Below are positions 50,356 through 60,681 of a DNA stretch of 64,000 bases, piece by piece (the first letter of the stretch is position 1; each line of letters starts with the position of its first letter). A program made the translations under genes and the position numbers. This DNA is from a virus, in IMG/VR virus record IMGVR_UViG_3300032265_002598, positions 62,001 to 126,000 of that record; one strand, written 5' to 3'. The notes under the pieces were generated by a model, which did not search any database, was not told the origin of the DNA, and worked only from the letters and a program-made list of their open reading frames with translations.

Positions 50356-53300
50356 ATGAGTTGCTGTACGTTATTTAATAGATCTTTATTCACTGAAGCT
50401 ACCTTAACCGGACTTAGTGTTGAAGTAGATATATCAAGTCTCAAGAATCTAATTCCTGCTTTCAATTCTGGAACCAGCGGACTATGGAGACCAATTATTG
50501 TTAGTGGAAATGTTTCAAATCATAATTATGTTGATTTGTTGACTCAGCCCCAAACAACTTTGCGTCAAGCTTTTGATCCATTCAATTGTTCATCTGCTAT
50601 TACTTATGCTGGAGACTATAATGATTTGGAAAAACCAATTTTTGGTTTAGATTGCGGTTATTGCAATCCATTAGAACCTATTGATACTATTTGTTGTACA
50701 GGATCTGGTTCGTGTGATAATAGAATGTTGAAAGATGATTATCTACCTAAAATACCATTATTAAATCAAAAATATCTGAATGAATTTTATGACTGGAAAT
50801 ATTATAATCAATTTCCATCAGTATCTAATAAACCATTAGGTCTTGAGCATTTTATTAAATTGTCTAATTTAAAGAATTTTACTATTACTAGTAGTAATAA
50901 TCAATCTAATACATCTGAAGCAAAAATGATGATCGATTGGTCTTTAAAAGAAAGAATGGGAGAGATACCTTATGATAAAGAAACATCTCAATATGATAAT
51001 ATAGATGATCATAATAAAGCATATGCTAAGTTTTTACAAGTTGGTAAGACTTGTGGAAATTTTATACTCACAAACCTTGAACCTGATGGATCTGGATATA
51101 ATCCATATTATCCTATATTTAGTGGACTGATAGGACCTACTGGACAAAATATTCCTTGGCCAAATTGGAGAGATGTTTTACCAACTCCCCAAGAATTTTC
51201 TGCAATACCTTATGGTTTTAATAATAAAACTTATGACAATATTTTTGTAAAACATAATAAACTTGGATCTCATTGGAAATGGAATTATACTTCAGGAATA
51301 TTAGGTTGGTACAGATATTACCAAACAGGAATTGTCAATGATCCTAGAGCAATTTCTGGTGTTGATCTTTATATTTCTCCAGGCGATGTATTTTATGCTA
51401 CAAATGATGGTCCAGAATATTCTCCATATAATGGAAATAGAACAACAGGCACAAAGTTTTGTCCATCTGGATTAAAATTAATTCAAAATAATAGTGTTGT
51501 TGGAATTATCCCTAGTGGTTCTAAATTCACATATATTTCTAATAATCTATATGATAGATTTTATAGTATTTATACGGCACTAGATTTTATTAATGAAGAA
51601 GATAATACTAGAAATTCTAATGTTAATCTATTAAGTCCTATAGAAATATTTGAGCTATCCGCATTATTATGTACTTCTCCAGAATATGATCAAATTACAA
51701 TAGATCTATTAAAAAGAAATCTGGATCAAAATTATATTCTTAATGAGTATAGACAACTATCTGGATTTAATAGTGATATGTCGGCTAGTAAAATTGGTTC
51801 AATTAGTAAACTAGATTTCGTACAAACAACTGGGGATCTAATAACAGCATTAGCCAATAAGTATGGAGCATATGTTTGGTTTCCTCCGCAGGCTACAACT
51901 ACACTAGAATTTACTAAAGATATTGATGCTGCGTGTTATATAGATTTAGATTTTGATATGGCTGTAAAATTATCAGATACTTATGCAATATCTTTCCCAG
52001 GATCTAATGGTATGAATGATTGTTCAGAGCCTTCTTTTTCAAAGAATTTTGATTATTCTCAATCTTTACAATTAGCTAATTTAACATTAGAAAGCAGAAG
52101 AGATATCAGAACCAGATTTGATCAGACTTGTAATAGTGGAATAATAAATATATCTAAAGTTGCAAAAATGGCTGGTATTTATTTCAATAATAATCTTATT
52201 AAAGAAATAGTTTATTCCACAGGAATAGAGCATTTTTATAATAAATATCCTAAAGCTGAATTAAGTAGAAAATATAAAGCTACTGCTGCTAATCTAAGAA
52301 TTGATAAAGCTGCTTTTCATAATCAAGGAGGAGTATATTATGATAGTAAAATATTTGGAGCAGATAATAGTACTATATTCGTTAATAATGTTTCGTTAAA
52401 TTTTTCTAATACACCAAGAGCTAAGATCAAATTTACTACCAAAGATGCTGGTATTAAACTTTATGGTTTAAAAATTGAAAAATTAAGAGGATCAACTTCT
52501 GGAACTTATGAATGTAGAGCTTTTCCTAATAAAAATAGTTGTGGATGTTTTGGATTATTAACTTTTCCAGAATATCCATACATCTGTAATGATAGTTCTG
52601 TAGTTTTCACTAATGATCCCTTACGATATACTCCTGGATTATCTACTGCAAATAGTCCAATCTTAAAATCATACGGAGGTTATTCAGCTAGCTATATAAG
52701 TGGAATATTAGGAAGCCAAACGATACCAAACCATCCAGCAGTAGGAACTTCATTGACTGCTGTTAATAAAAAAATTGATCCAGAAATGCCTTATGGTTGT
52801 GAACAATCTATTCAAGTTAGTCTACCTAATTATGTATATAGTTCGTGGTCTTTGTCTTTACCTAGTTATGATACTGTCCATGCAGATATTTGGGCACAAG
52901 TTTTAGAAAATGTTGATTTATTTAGAACTACATTATCGTGGCAAAATCCAGACAATCCAGACGGTGGATTCGATTCTATTCCAAATCCAGGATATCAAAG
53001 GTTTGCTAGCCAAGTAAATATTAATGATAATATTTCTGTATATGATAAACAAAAGAAAATAGTTGTACAAAAGGGGGACGGAGTTACTAATATAGGAGTT
53101 AAAATTACTAATCCATATTTATCAGCTATTTTAGAAAACACTCATGTCTTATATCCTCCAAATGGAAATTCTTGTCTTGCTAGTAATACAATTGGCGGAG
53201 ATGAGAATATTTTGGTTCCTATTAAATTTAGTAGAATACCCAGAAAACAATTAATCAATTTTGCTATTCCATCTACAACTGGTATGGGAGTTTTAAAAAG

Positions 53301-56300
53301 AGGATTTTTTCATCCTAATAGTGGACTTACATATAAAACCAATTTAAATATTAATGGAAATAATACTATAAAAAATAGCCCAATAGATTATTCAAGACAA
53401 TCGCCATATATCTCTTATGACCAAGAACTTTTTAATTCTGGTGCTCCATATAATTCTGGTTCTATATTAATAGGAAATTTTACGGATGATGTTAAAAACA
53501 TATTATCTCAAATAAATGGTTTTGGATCTCATAAAAAACCCAGATTATATTTGCAACTAGGTAATAGATGGTATGAGTATAATACTGATGACACTTTTGG
53601 ATTTAAAAAAGATAACACTACATATATTGGAGAACCATATCTATTTAAATATTCTAGTCAAGATTCTTTTGAAAAAGTTGATGGTCCAATAATACCAGTA
53701 TCTCCAAAAGGACACATTAACTTTAGTTTCATGTATAATTTCATTCCAAGTGGCAATAAAATTACACATCACTCAGAAAGAAAATATCCTTTCCTATATA
53801 CTGATTTCATTTCAAATCCAAACGATATTAGGACAGCCAAATTAAATGGAATAAGACTATATTTTCTATTAGGAGAAAATGATACGGCACTAATTACATC
53901 ATATGATTCTATTAGTCTTTTGACAGATGATGACCAAAATAAGATTACTGCAACATATCCCGAATTAGTATTGGCTAATGGAGAAAGATGGAAATATAGA
54001 GGAAATGGAGCAAAAAATAATCCTAATTCTTATGCTCTAGTAGACTATAATCGTTTATATACGAATTTTAGTGATTTGCATATTGACTATGAAAAAAGAA
54101 ATAGACAGGGATATATTTACGATACTAAAAAGAAATGCAATCAAACTGTTAAAATTTATAATAAAAAAAATCCATCACAAAATTATGATGCTAAAATTAT
54201 TGAAAAAAGTTTATATCATATAACCGTAGATAAAAATAAAAATAAAATTGTAAGAAAAAAGAATCTTATTAATGAGTATAGAAATTTTTACACAGAAATT
54301 AAATTTGATCAAGATATACGATATGCTCAATGCTATATAGATTTTAGTTTATTAGGTTTAGATTCATCTAATCAAGAAGGAGCGGATTCATTTTTTGTTT
54401 ATCAGAATCAACCTACTTTAAAAGGTGAGATTGATAGTTTATTAGTCAATGGAAATTATTCAACGAAATGGTCTGATATTTTTAATTTTGATGGTAAATT
54501 AACTAATGATCTATCTCAATATTTTCATGGGTCTGATTATTTGAATAGCATATATCCATCTAGTCTTTATGATAATAACTTTTTTAAGATTATTATCAAT
54601 AATGCTGACTATAAAATTCATAGATATAATATTAATCTAAATAACAATAGTCTATTTGTTACTCATTCTGGTTTAGCAAATTATGCTATACATCAACAAT
54701 ACAATATCGGTTTAGATATTTTAACTAATGGATCTATGGAAGATTATCAAAATTATCTTTCTTTTATAGATATTAATATTCCTCAGTCTGGTGATAATGT
54801 AAAAAATGATTTTAGAGATAAAATTCAACCTTATTTACAAAAAATGATTGATGATAATAAAATACCTTTGGGATCTATTAAAATTAGTGGTATTTTAGCA
54901 AATTTGGGATCAACACATACTTATGACAATGATTTTATTTCACCTACCGCTAATTTATTTTGGGTAAATTTAAAAGGTGGAAAATTACTAGAATCTGCTT
55001 TTATGATAAATCCTGGCAAAACTTTTTATACAAACACATTGAGGGTAGATAGTTCTCCTTTTCAACTTTCACAAATTAATTCTGCAACGAAAGTAAATTC
55101 AAATGGTTGTTATAAAGTTTTTTATCCATCGACTCCTACAAATACCCAAACTTTCGCAGATAACGTACTAGAATTTGATCATTTCAAACAAGTTCCTTAT
55201 ACTGGTGGTATTTTTTCTAGACTTCCAGTATATTGTGATACAGATAATCTTCCGGCCGGAGGATGTTCAAGTTTGGCTTGCGGAATGAATACTGCTGGAT
55301 ACGTTTCATATAGTGGAACATATAATATACAAGTTAATAAAACAAAAACATTAGAAGAATCAAACGATATTCCTTATATATTATCATATGATGGAGGTTT
55401 TTATAATCCAATAGGCAATACTGGCTTAAAATATATTCAAAGATTAGAATTATCTCCAAACAATACTCTATATCCTGTATCTAATTGTGATATCAATGTT
55501 TCTCCCAGACCAATAAATAATAGAATTTCAGTACTTAACGAAGAATATCAACAGTTAATGGGTAATAGTATAGTAAATGATCATACAACATTAGTTCAAA
55601 ATACTGATATATTAGCTAATGAAATGTTTTTTAGATTAATATATGGAGAAAAACAAAAAATTAATTTAAATACTATAGATAATGTTAATGATTCAATTTC
55701 TTTTAAAGATTTGATTAAATACAATTATCCTAAGATAGAAGCTAAAGATGTATATAAAAATATCCCATATGATTTGGATAAATTAGCAGATACTAGTAAT
55801 AGAAAAATTTCTGGTAATTTATCTATAAGAGGCATTTTAAAAGTTGGTGATTCTATTACAGCACAAATTGCTGATAAACAAATTGATATTTCAATAGTAA
55901 GACAAGATGGTAAGATAATGTCTGTAGCAACAGTAGATGGGAAAAGTGTGTCGGGGGTGATATATACTGAATTTTCTACTACTAACAATTTAATAGTTAG
56001 TAATAAAATACTTTCTGGATATACTTTTTTGAAAGCGTGCGTAGAATTAGAAAGAAGAAATCTTGGATTTTTACACGCCTTTACTTCAGGGAAAATTAAT
56101 GGAGAAAAAGACTGTGATGGTAATCAACTTGTTTACCCTTGGTGGCCTATTATGGATAGAACAGCATGGCTAGCAATTGCTCAAATAGAGAAAGATGCTC
56201 AAGCAGCTAGAAATGCAGGAAATAATGATCTTGCAGATTTATTATCGAAAAGTGCTCAAGATAAGTATAAACCATATGCTTGTCCATTCCCATCAGATTT

Positions 56301-58194
56301 TAATCAACAAATATATTTTAATACTCATTTTTATACTTGCAGTCCGGAGTTTCTCGATGTTCAAGGAAGAAAAATTCCAGAGTCGCCATTTCCTGCTGGT
56401 GCTGGTGGTTGTGCTTATACAAGTAGTGCGGGGCCACCAGTTAGAAACTGCACCAATTGGGGAGTTGGCCTTGGTGTAGATGCTTTAGATTCAAATATAT
56501 ACACAGTCTTAAGTACTAAATCTAAAAAGGTAAAATTAGGAGGAATTGCAAGAGGAATTTTTGGTTTAACCAAACCATGTTTCATGGAAGGAGCAAGCAT
56601 TAATCTTACTAGAAATGGATATGGTGATATTGAAGATCGTATAGGAGGAGGGGCTATTGCTAGTCCAGGAGCTATAGGTAGTAAAATTACTTCTACAACT
56701 AGTCCATGTGGAACCTGTTATACATTAGATTATAAAGATCCATTAACTGGATATAATTATTATGATCCAATAAAGAAAAAATCAGTACCTCCATCTGATG
56801 GAAATCTTGAGGATAATTGTGAATGTGCAAATTGGGATTATGGCTATTGTAGAAATTCTAATAATTCTAGTTGTTTATGTAGTACTGATTCATATGATTA
56901 TGATGAATTTGATTATAATTTTGAATATTGTAGATATAATATTTCTTTAAAAGCACACAAAAGAAAAATAAAACAAAATTCTAATGCAACATCCTCTTCA
57001 GCAGCTAAACCCTGTCAAAACACAACTCCGGGTGGAACAATAGGTGGAGCTAGTGTTAATGTAGGAGAAGTACAAGAGGAATTTAGTTTCTTGGAGAGTT
57101 CTGCTGGAGCCCCAGCAATATGGTATATACATAACGCAGAAAGAGTTTTTACAAACCCTGCATATGATCCTCAATGTCCAGATGACCTATGTTCTATTGA
57201 GTATGATAATAATACATTAACTATTACTATGCCGAGTGGCCCTAGTTTATGTATTAATAATAGTATTAGAAATAATTGTCCAATTATAAATATTACTGTT
57301 CCAAATAATACTTATACAGTATCTGATTCTATAAGTAGCAGTTGTGATAATTGCGGAGTTGAACCTAATAAAATTAGTATGGTTGATCAAAAACAAAATT
57401 GGGAAATTATTACTGAGACTAGAACATGTATATTAGGAACTATATTAAGTGCTGGAAATCCAAATGAAAATGGGCCTATAGAGATGGGTTGTCAAACAAT
57501 AGGTTGTGGATACTGTAACATATGTTGTACTGATCAATGTTGTAATGATGATTATACTAATTGTGGACAAGGATTAGCTCTTCAAGAAGCTCCAGACTCT
57601 TTTCCTTGGAGTGTTTGTATAACATATTCTGAACCAGTTGTTTGTATCGGTGGTAATAGTAAAGGTTCATTGGTTGGTGGTTGTGATATACCAATAGTAT
57701 ATCCTATTATAACATCTAATAATGCTGCAAATAATAGATATATAAAATTATGGAAAGATCAAATGAGCCAAAAAAGACTCAATACTGCTCCATGCTTTAA
57801 TAATAAAACGATAGATGTTAATGATATAGTAGAAGGTGTTGTTCCAGGATCTTGTAGCGATATTAATTTTACTACAGTTGTTTATAATGGTATGAAATAT
57901 AGAGCAACTATGGGAGATCCAGCAATCGGCTCAAATCCTGTAACATTCACAGTTGCTTCTTATACTTACCAGTATCGTAGACCAAAAACTATACAAGATA
58001 TTTTTAAAGGAGATGAATTAACAGCAAAATGTAATAATGTTGTAGCTTCATGTCCGTCAACAACCCCATTAAATATGACAGAAAGAATTAAAACACTAGA
58101 TTGCAACACTACTCCAACATGTTATGATAATAATATTCCAACATGCGATAATGATAATTATTGTTGTAGAACAGGAAAGACTTCAATATCATGA
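50356..58194 (+). CDS. Very large tail-tip protein with Cys-rich C-terminus
   Basis: The product has 2,612 residues and begins MSCCTLFNRSLFTEATLTGL. It was not assigned to a family. Residues 1-1990 are mostly beta-type, tyrosine- and asparagine-rich sequence with scattered Cys pairs (DCGYCNPLEPIDTICC near residue 100). From about residue 2015 to the end I count about 39 cysteines by hand, in clusters such as GCGYCNICCTDQCC and CECANWDYGYC. These could be disulfide- or metal-stabilised knots. It lies last among the large tail genes, after the hub gene, which suggests a tail-tip or central-fibre function. The stop overlaps the next start as ATGA. No hydrolase motif was found. Confidence 0.55.
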   Translation: MSCCTLFNRSLFTEATLTGLSVEVDISSLKNLIPAFNSGTSGLWRPIIVSGNVSNHNYVDLLTQPQTTLRQAFDPFNCSSAITYAGDYNDLEKPIFGLDCGYCNPLEPIDTICCTGSGSCDNRMLKDDYLPKIPLLNQKYLNEFYDWKYYNQFPSVSNKPLGLEHFIKLSNLKNFTITSSNNQSNTSEAKMMIDWSLKERMGEIPYDKETSQYDNIDDHNKAYAKFLQVGKTCGNFILTNLEPDGSGYNPYYPIFSGLIGPTGQNIPWPNWRDVLPTPQEFSAIPYGFNNKTYDNIFVKHNKLGSHWKWNYTSGILGWYRYYQTGIVNDPRAISGVDLYISPGDVFYATNDGPEYSPYNGNRTTGTKFCPSGLKLIQNNSVVGIIPSGSKFTYISNNLYDRFYSIYTALDFINEEDNTRNSNVNLLSPIEIFELSALLCTSPEYDQITIDLLKRNLDQNYILNEYRQLSGFNSDMSASKIGSISKLDFVQTTGDLITALANKYGAYVWFPPQATTTLEFTKDIDAACYIDLDFDMAVKLSDTYAISFPGSNGMNDCSEPSFSKNFDYSQSLQLANLTLESRRDIRTRFDQTCNSGIINISKVAKMAGIYFNNNLIKEIVYSTGIEHFYNKYPKAELSRKYKATAANLRIDKAAFHNQGGVYYDSKIFGADNSTIFVNNVSLNFSNTPRAKIKFTTKDAGIKLYGLKIEKLRGSTSGTYECRAFPNKNSCGCFGLLTFPEYPYICNDSSVVFTNDPLRYTPGLSTANSPILKSYGGYSASYISGILGSQTIPNHPAVGTSLTAVNKKIDPEMPYGCEQSIQVSLPNYVYSSWSLSLPSYDTVHADIWAQVLENVDLFRTTLSWQNPDNPDGGFDSIPNPGYQRFASQVNINDNISVYDKQKKIVVQKGDGVTNIGVKITNPYLSAILENTHVLYPPNGNSCLASNTIGGDENILVPIKFSRIPRKQLINFAIPSTTGMGVLKRGFFHPNSGLTYKTNLNINGNNTIKNSPIDYSRQSPYISYDQELFNSGAPYNSGSILIGNFTDDVKNILSQINGFGSHKKPRLYLQLGNRWYEYNTDDTFGFKKDNTTYIGEPYLFKYSSQDSFEKVDGPIIPVSPKGHINFSFMYNFIPSGNKITHHSERKYPFLYTDFISNPNDIRTAKLNGIRLYFLLGENDTALITSYDSISLLTDDDQNKITATYPELVLANGERWKYRGNGAKNNPNSYALVDYNRLYTNFSDLHIDYEKRNRQGYIYDTKKKCNQTVKIYNKKNPSQNYDAKIIEKSLYHITVDKNKNKIVRKKNLINEYRNFYTEIKFDQDIRYAQCYIDFSLLGLDSSNQEGADSFFVYQNQPTLKGEIDSLLVNGNYSTKWSDIFNFDGKLTNDLSQYFHGSDYLNSIYPSSLYDNNFFKIIINNADYKIHRYNINLNNNSLFVTHSGLANYAIHQQYNIGLDILTNGSMEDYQNYLSFIDINIPQSGDNVKNDFRDKIQPYLQKMIDDNKIPLGSIKISGILANLGSTHTYDNDFISPTANLFWVNLKGGKLLESAFMINPGKTFYTNTLRVDSSPFQLSQINSATKVNSNGCYKVFYPSTPTNTQTFADNVLEFDHFKQVPYTGGIFSRLPVYCDTDNLPAGGCSSLACGMNTAGYVSYSGTYNIQVNKTKTLEESNDIPYILSYDGGFYNPIGNTGLKYIQRLELSPNNTLYPVSNCDINVSPRPINNRISVLNEEYQQLMGNSIVNDHTTLVQNTDILANEMFFRLIYGEKQKINLNTIDNVNDSISFKDLIKYNYPKIEAKDVYKNIPYDLDKLADTSNRKISGNLSIRGILKVGDSITAQIADKQIDISIVRQDGKIMSVATVDGKSVSGVIYTEFSTTNNLIVSNKILSGYTFLKACVELERRNLGFLHAFTSGKINGEKDCDGNQLVYPWWPIMDRTAWLAIAQIEKDAQAARNAGNNDLADLLSKSAQDKYKPYACPFPSDFNQQIYFNTHFYTCSPEFLDVQGRKIPESPFPAGAGGCAYTSSAGPPVRNCTNWGVGLGVDALDSNIYTVLSTKSKKVKLGGIARGIFGLTKPCFMEGASINLTRNGYGDIEDRIGGGAIASPGAIGSKITSTTSPCGTCYTLDYKDPLTGYNYYDPIKKKSVPPSDGNLEDNCECANWDYGYCRNSNNSSCLCSTDSYDYDEFDYNFEYCRYNISLKAHKRKIKQNSNATSSSAAKPCQNTTPGGTIGGASVNVGEVQEEFSFLESSAGAPAIWYIHNAERVFTNPAYDPQCPDDLCSIEYDNNTLTITMPSGPSLCINNSIRNNCPIINITVPNNTYTVSDSISSSCDNCGVEPNKISMVDQKQNWEIITETRTCILGTILSAGNPNENGPIEMGCQTIGCGYCNICCTDQCCNDDYTNCGQGLALQEAPDSFPWSVCITYSEPVVCIGGNSKGSLVGGCDIPIVYPIITSNNAANNRYIKLWKDQMSQKRLNTAPCFNNKTIDVNDIVEGVVPGSCSDINFTTVVYNGMKYRATMGDPAIGSNPVTFTVASYTYQYRRPKTIQDIFKGDELTAKCNNVVASCPSTTPLNMTERIKTLDCNTTPTCYDNNIPTCDNDNYCCRTGKTSIS

Positions 58195-58685
58195 ATAACA
58201 CAGCATATTGCGATTTAGAACTTCTAGATAGCACATTTAATAATAAACCACTTTATAAATGTAAATATTGTGATCTAACAGTTGCATTAGAAGATCCAGA
58301 AACTAAAATTATGTGTTTTAAAAAAATAGAAGATATAGCACATAAAATACATCAAAATCATACTGGTAATTTTGATTCAAAACCACCAATTCATATATCT
58401 GGTCAGCAAAACATTAAAGACGTGGTACTAGAAGAAACCAAAAAAGATGCAATAAAAAGAACTGCAAATTCTGGAACAGAAATATCTAGTAAGATGTGTT
58501 CAGAAAATGAGATAGCCGGAAGGCTAGCTATTTGTAATTCTTGCGAATACTTTAAAGAAAACTCTTGTTTATTATGTGGCTGTACGGTTATAAGAGAAGC
58601 AAATTATAAGAATAAATTAGCTTATAAAAATCAAAAATGTCCTGCTGATAAATGGGGACCTATTATTAGTTCCGAACCCTATTAA
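58191..58685 (+). CDS. Small zinc-ribbon protein (DUF6171-like)
   Basis: This 164-residue protein has an N-terminal CKYCDL pair with H-x-H residues nearby (HKIHQNH), which resembles a C2H2-like finger. A C-terminal zinc-ribbon module runs CSENEIAGRLAICNSCEYFK, then CLLCGC, and ends KCPADKWG. The C-terminal pattern (C-x2-C, C-x2-C-x-C, then C-P-x-x-K-W) occurs in small phage and bacterial proteins of the DUF6171 type, whose function is unknown to me. Its start is coupled to the giant gene upstream. Its last 20 bases overlap the convergent gene on the other strand. Confidence 0.65.
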   Translation: MNNTAYCDLELLDSTFNNKPLYKCKYCDLTVALEDPETKIMCFKKIEDIAHKIHQNHTGNFDSKPPIHISGQQNIKDVVLEETKKDAIKRTANSGTEISSKMCSENEIAGRLAICNSCEYFKENSCLLCGCTVIREANYKNKLAYKNQKCPADKWGPIISSEPY

Positions 58686-59646
58686 ATCTTGCAACTTCCT
58701 TCATAGCCATACCGTAAACACACTCAGTTTGTAAGACTTTTGTTTCTCCATCAACTTTAATTATTAGAGTAACCGATACAGATCGAGATCCAGACCAATT
58801 TCTAAAGTTATGAAGAGACACAACAAACTCCCCATAAGGGGAATGTCCAGTAGGCCAAAACACATTCTCTACAGGTTTATCTGTTAAATGATATCTATTG
58901 GCATTCATATCTACATCTAGCATTCCACCACAAACTCCATGTCTGTTAGTCCAAGAAATATATGAATTTTGACCGAATGACCTAAAATGCACATGAACAT
59001 CTATATCATCAACAGTATTCCAACCTATACTCACTTGAACATCTCCTGTCTTGGCTCCCGCAGCATTTAGCCTACGACCAATGTCAAGGGCTGCTCCAGT
59101 CTCTCCAAAGCCATTGTTTAATCCATTAGAACCTGAAGTGGGTATGTTTTTAATAAGCTCTCCCAGCACCCCGGTAGCTTCATTTTGATTATTAGATGAT
59201 CGATTTTGTGATGCGGGAGATTCCTCAACTAGTTGAGTAGATAAATTTTCTATTGATATATCAGAGATTAAATTTAAAAAAGAATTATCTCTTGGTTCTT
59301 CAAAAGGTTCTGGTAAAATTTCTTCTGTTAGAGTTTCTGTGGTGCTATTTGCAGCTATAGCCTCTTCTAATAGCTCACTTTCATCAGAACCAGAAGCAGA
59401 CACTTCGGCATCAAAGTTTATTTCTACTGGTTCATCTAAGGAGATTCCAGCAACTTCACTTTCAAATGATATTTCTAAACTAATCTTTTTAGGAAGACTA
59501 GCAGATATTGATAAAGAAAGAATCAATAATATAGAAGTATGCCATATTATACTATGAAACATACCAATTCTATATAAATAGTTTACTGTTCTATTTAAAG
59601 AGCTGGGATAATTGTCTAGCTCTTCTCGCCCTGATTCTTTTGCCAT
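58666..59646 (-). CDS. Membrane-anchored YfaP/DUF2135-like protein
   Basis: I take the ATG at 59646 over an in-frame TTG three codons upstream, giving 326 residues. There is one transmembrane helix at about residues 29-50 (FHSIIWHTSILLILSLSISA), then an acidic, serine/glutamate-rich linker. The C-terminal domain at about 190-305 resembles YfaP/DUF2135: VSIGWNTVDDIDVHVHF, then GGMLDVDMNAN, then PVENVFWPTGHSP and GEFVVSLHNF. In this family D-D-I-D-x-H and the D-x-D-x-N turn suggest metal or sugar binding. To my knowledge related proteins are common in Planctomycetes, often with a secretion or surface theme. The N-terminal helix and linker recall TonB-like spanning proteins, but no TonB C-terminus is present. 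Last gene of the minus-strand operon. Confidence 0.6.
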   Translation of the reverse strand: MAKESGREELDNYPSSLNRTVNYLYRIGMFHSIIWHTSILLILSLSISASLPKKISLEISFESEVAGISLDEPVEINFDAEVSASGSDESELLEEAIAANSTTETLTEEILPEPFEEPRDNSFLNLISDISIENLSTQLVEESPASQNRSSNNQNEATGVLGELIKNIPTSGSNGLNNGFGETGAALDIGRRLNAAGAKTGDVQVSIGWNTVDDIDVHVHFRSFGQNSYISWTNRHGVCGGMLDVDMNANRYHLTDKPVENVFWPTGHSPYGEFVVSLHNFRNWSGSRSVSVTLIIKVDGETKVLQTECVYGMAMKEVARFNRVRN

Positions 59647-59948
59647 TTGTGCCAACCATTATTTGGTAACCAATTGTTTTCGTCATCTTTACGCTTGGGA
59701 AATAGGGTACCACCCTTTTTATGCTGACCGAAAGACAATACTGCCCCACAGTCCATACATCTTAGTTCATAATAATCGTTACCTTCGACATTACGAACTA
59801 TAAACTTAAGATTAGTACTCTTACACAGCCCGCACTTATCTTCTGAAAAGATTTCCTGAATTAAGGCTAATTCCTTAAAAATTTCCTTTTGTCCAGCAGC
59901 TTCTAATTCAAAAGATAGTTTGTCATTGGCCGTATAAGTTACTTTCAT
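59616..59948 (-). CDS. Zinc-ribbon protein linked to a recombination gene
   Basis: This 110-residue protein has an N-terminal helical part (GQKEIFKELALIQEIFSED), then a zinc ribbon C39-x2-C42 and C64-x2-C67 (DKCGLCKS, then LRCMDCGA). Next is the motif LSFGQHKKGGTLFPKR and a tryptophan-rich tail. I recall the GQHKKGGTLFPKR block in small phage proteins near single-strand annealing proteins. Their function is unknown to me. The ATG has a GGAAG ribosome site and lies four bases after the stop of the Rad52-like gene. The C-terminal end overlaps the start of the next gene by about 30 bases. A DNA-binding helper role is plausible. Confidence 0.6.
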   Translation of the reverse strand: MKVTYTANDKLSFELEAAGQKEIFKELALIQEIFSEDKCGLCKSTNLKFIVRNVEGNDYYELRCMDCGAVLSFGQHKKGGTLFPKRKDDENNWLPNNGWHKWQKNQGEKS

Positions 59949-59952
59949 AATA

Positions 59953-60681
59953 TCACTTCCAGTTTGGTAAGTACCCCGTTAATTCTTCTGTAATTTTACT
60001 CATATCTTGCTGATACGAAGTCAAGTGCTTGATCACACCAACTGCGTCCTCATGTGAGATATTATATATGTTCTCTTCAGCAATTGCAAGTGATTTTATT
60101 AAATTACTCACATTAACATTTAGTCTTTGAGCAATTACATCTATAAAATTAATTTGATTAACACTAATCTTAGATACTGAATTTTCATCTGGATGATCCT
60201 CAATATCTTTTGCAATTTCTTCAGCAGCAACAACTTTTCTTAGTTTCAGACCTCTTCTTAATGCACGACCTTCTGCTCTCGTTTCTGCAACAGCAGTGGG
60301 GTGGTTGCGATAGATCTTATCACAGTTGCCCCAATAAACGTCAGCAGCACCCGTAACAGCCCGATATTTAACTTCGTCTAGTGATGAGGAATCACCTTTT
60401 AATACATAACGAATAGTATGGGTAGCAGTTGCTCTTTTTTCATTTTCTGGGCTGGGAGCTTGAACAATTTCTGTAATAGCTTCAATAACATCACAATTTA
60501 AAGCTACTTCAAATATTCTCCTTAAACCATCAGTAGTAGGATTGCCAGAAATTTTTTCATCATCTGACAATAATCCTAATACATAGTCTGTCCATCCTAG
60601 ATCATTAGGTGTAACTTTTGCTGGTATTGATTCTGTTGATTCCACAACTACTTCTGCAACTTTCTTTTCCTTAACCATCAT
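59953..60681 (-). CDS. Rad52/Erf-like single-strand annealing protein candidate
   Basis: This 242-residue protein has a core with GNPTTDGLRRIFEVAL (residues about 46-61), ATATHTIRYVLKG, and VTGAADVYWGN. The characteristic helix TAVAETRAEGRALRRGLKLR is at about 129-148. The last resembles the A-x-x-x-A-x-T-x-A-x-x-R-A helix of Rad52/Erf/DdrA proteins. The C-terminal region (VNQINFIDVIAQRLNVN, then EDAVGVIKHLTSYQ) is like the small helical tail of Erf-type proteins. Such proteins anneal complementary single strands during phage replication. The start is ATG at 60681, overlapping the endonuclease stop as ATGA. The adjacent zinc-ribbon gene supports a DNA-handling role. The assignment is by motif only. 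Confidence 0.5.
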   Translation of the reverse strand: MMVKEKKVAEVVVESTESIPAKVTPNDLGWTDYVLGLLSDDEKISGNPTTDGLRRIFEVALNCDVIEAITEIVQAPSPENEKRATATHTIRYVLKGDSSSLDEVKYRAVTGAADVYWGNCDKIYRNHPTAVAETRAEGRALRRGLKLRKVVAAEEIAKDIEDHPDENSVSKISVNQINFIDVIAQRLNVNVSNLIKSLAIAEENIYNISHEDAVGVIKHLTSYQQDMSKITEELTGYLPNWK

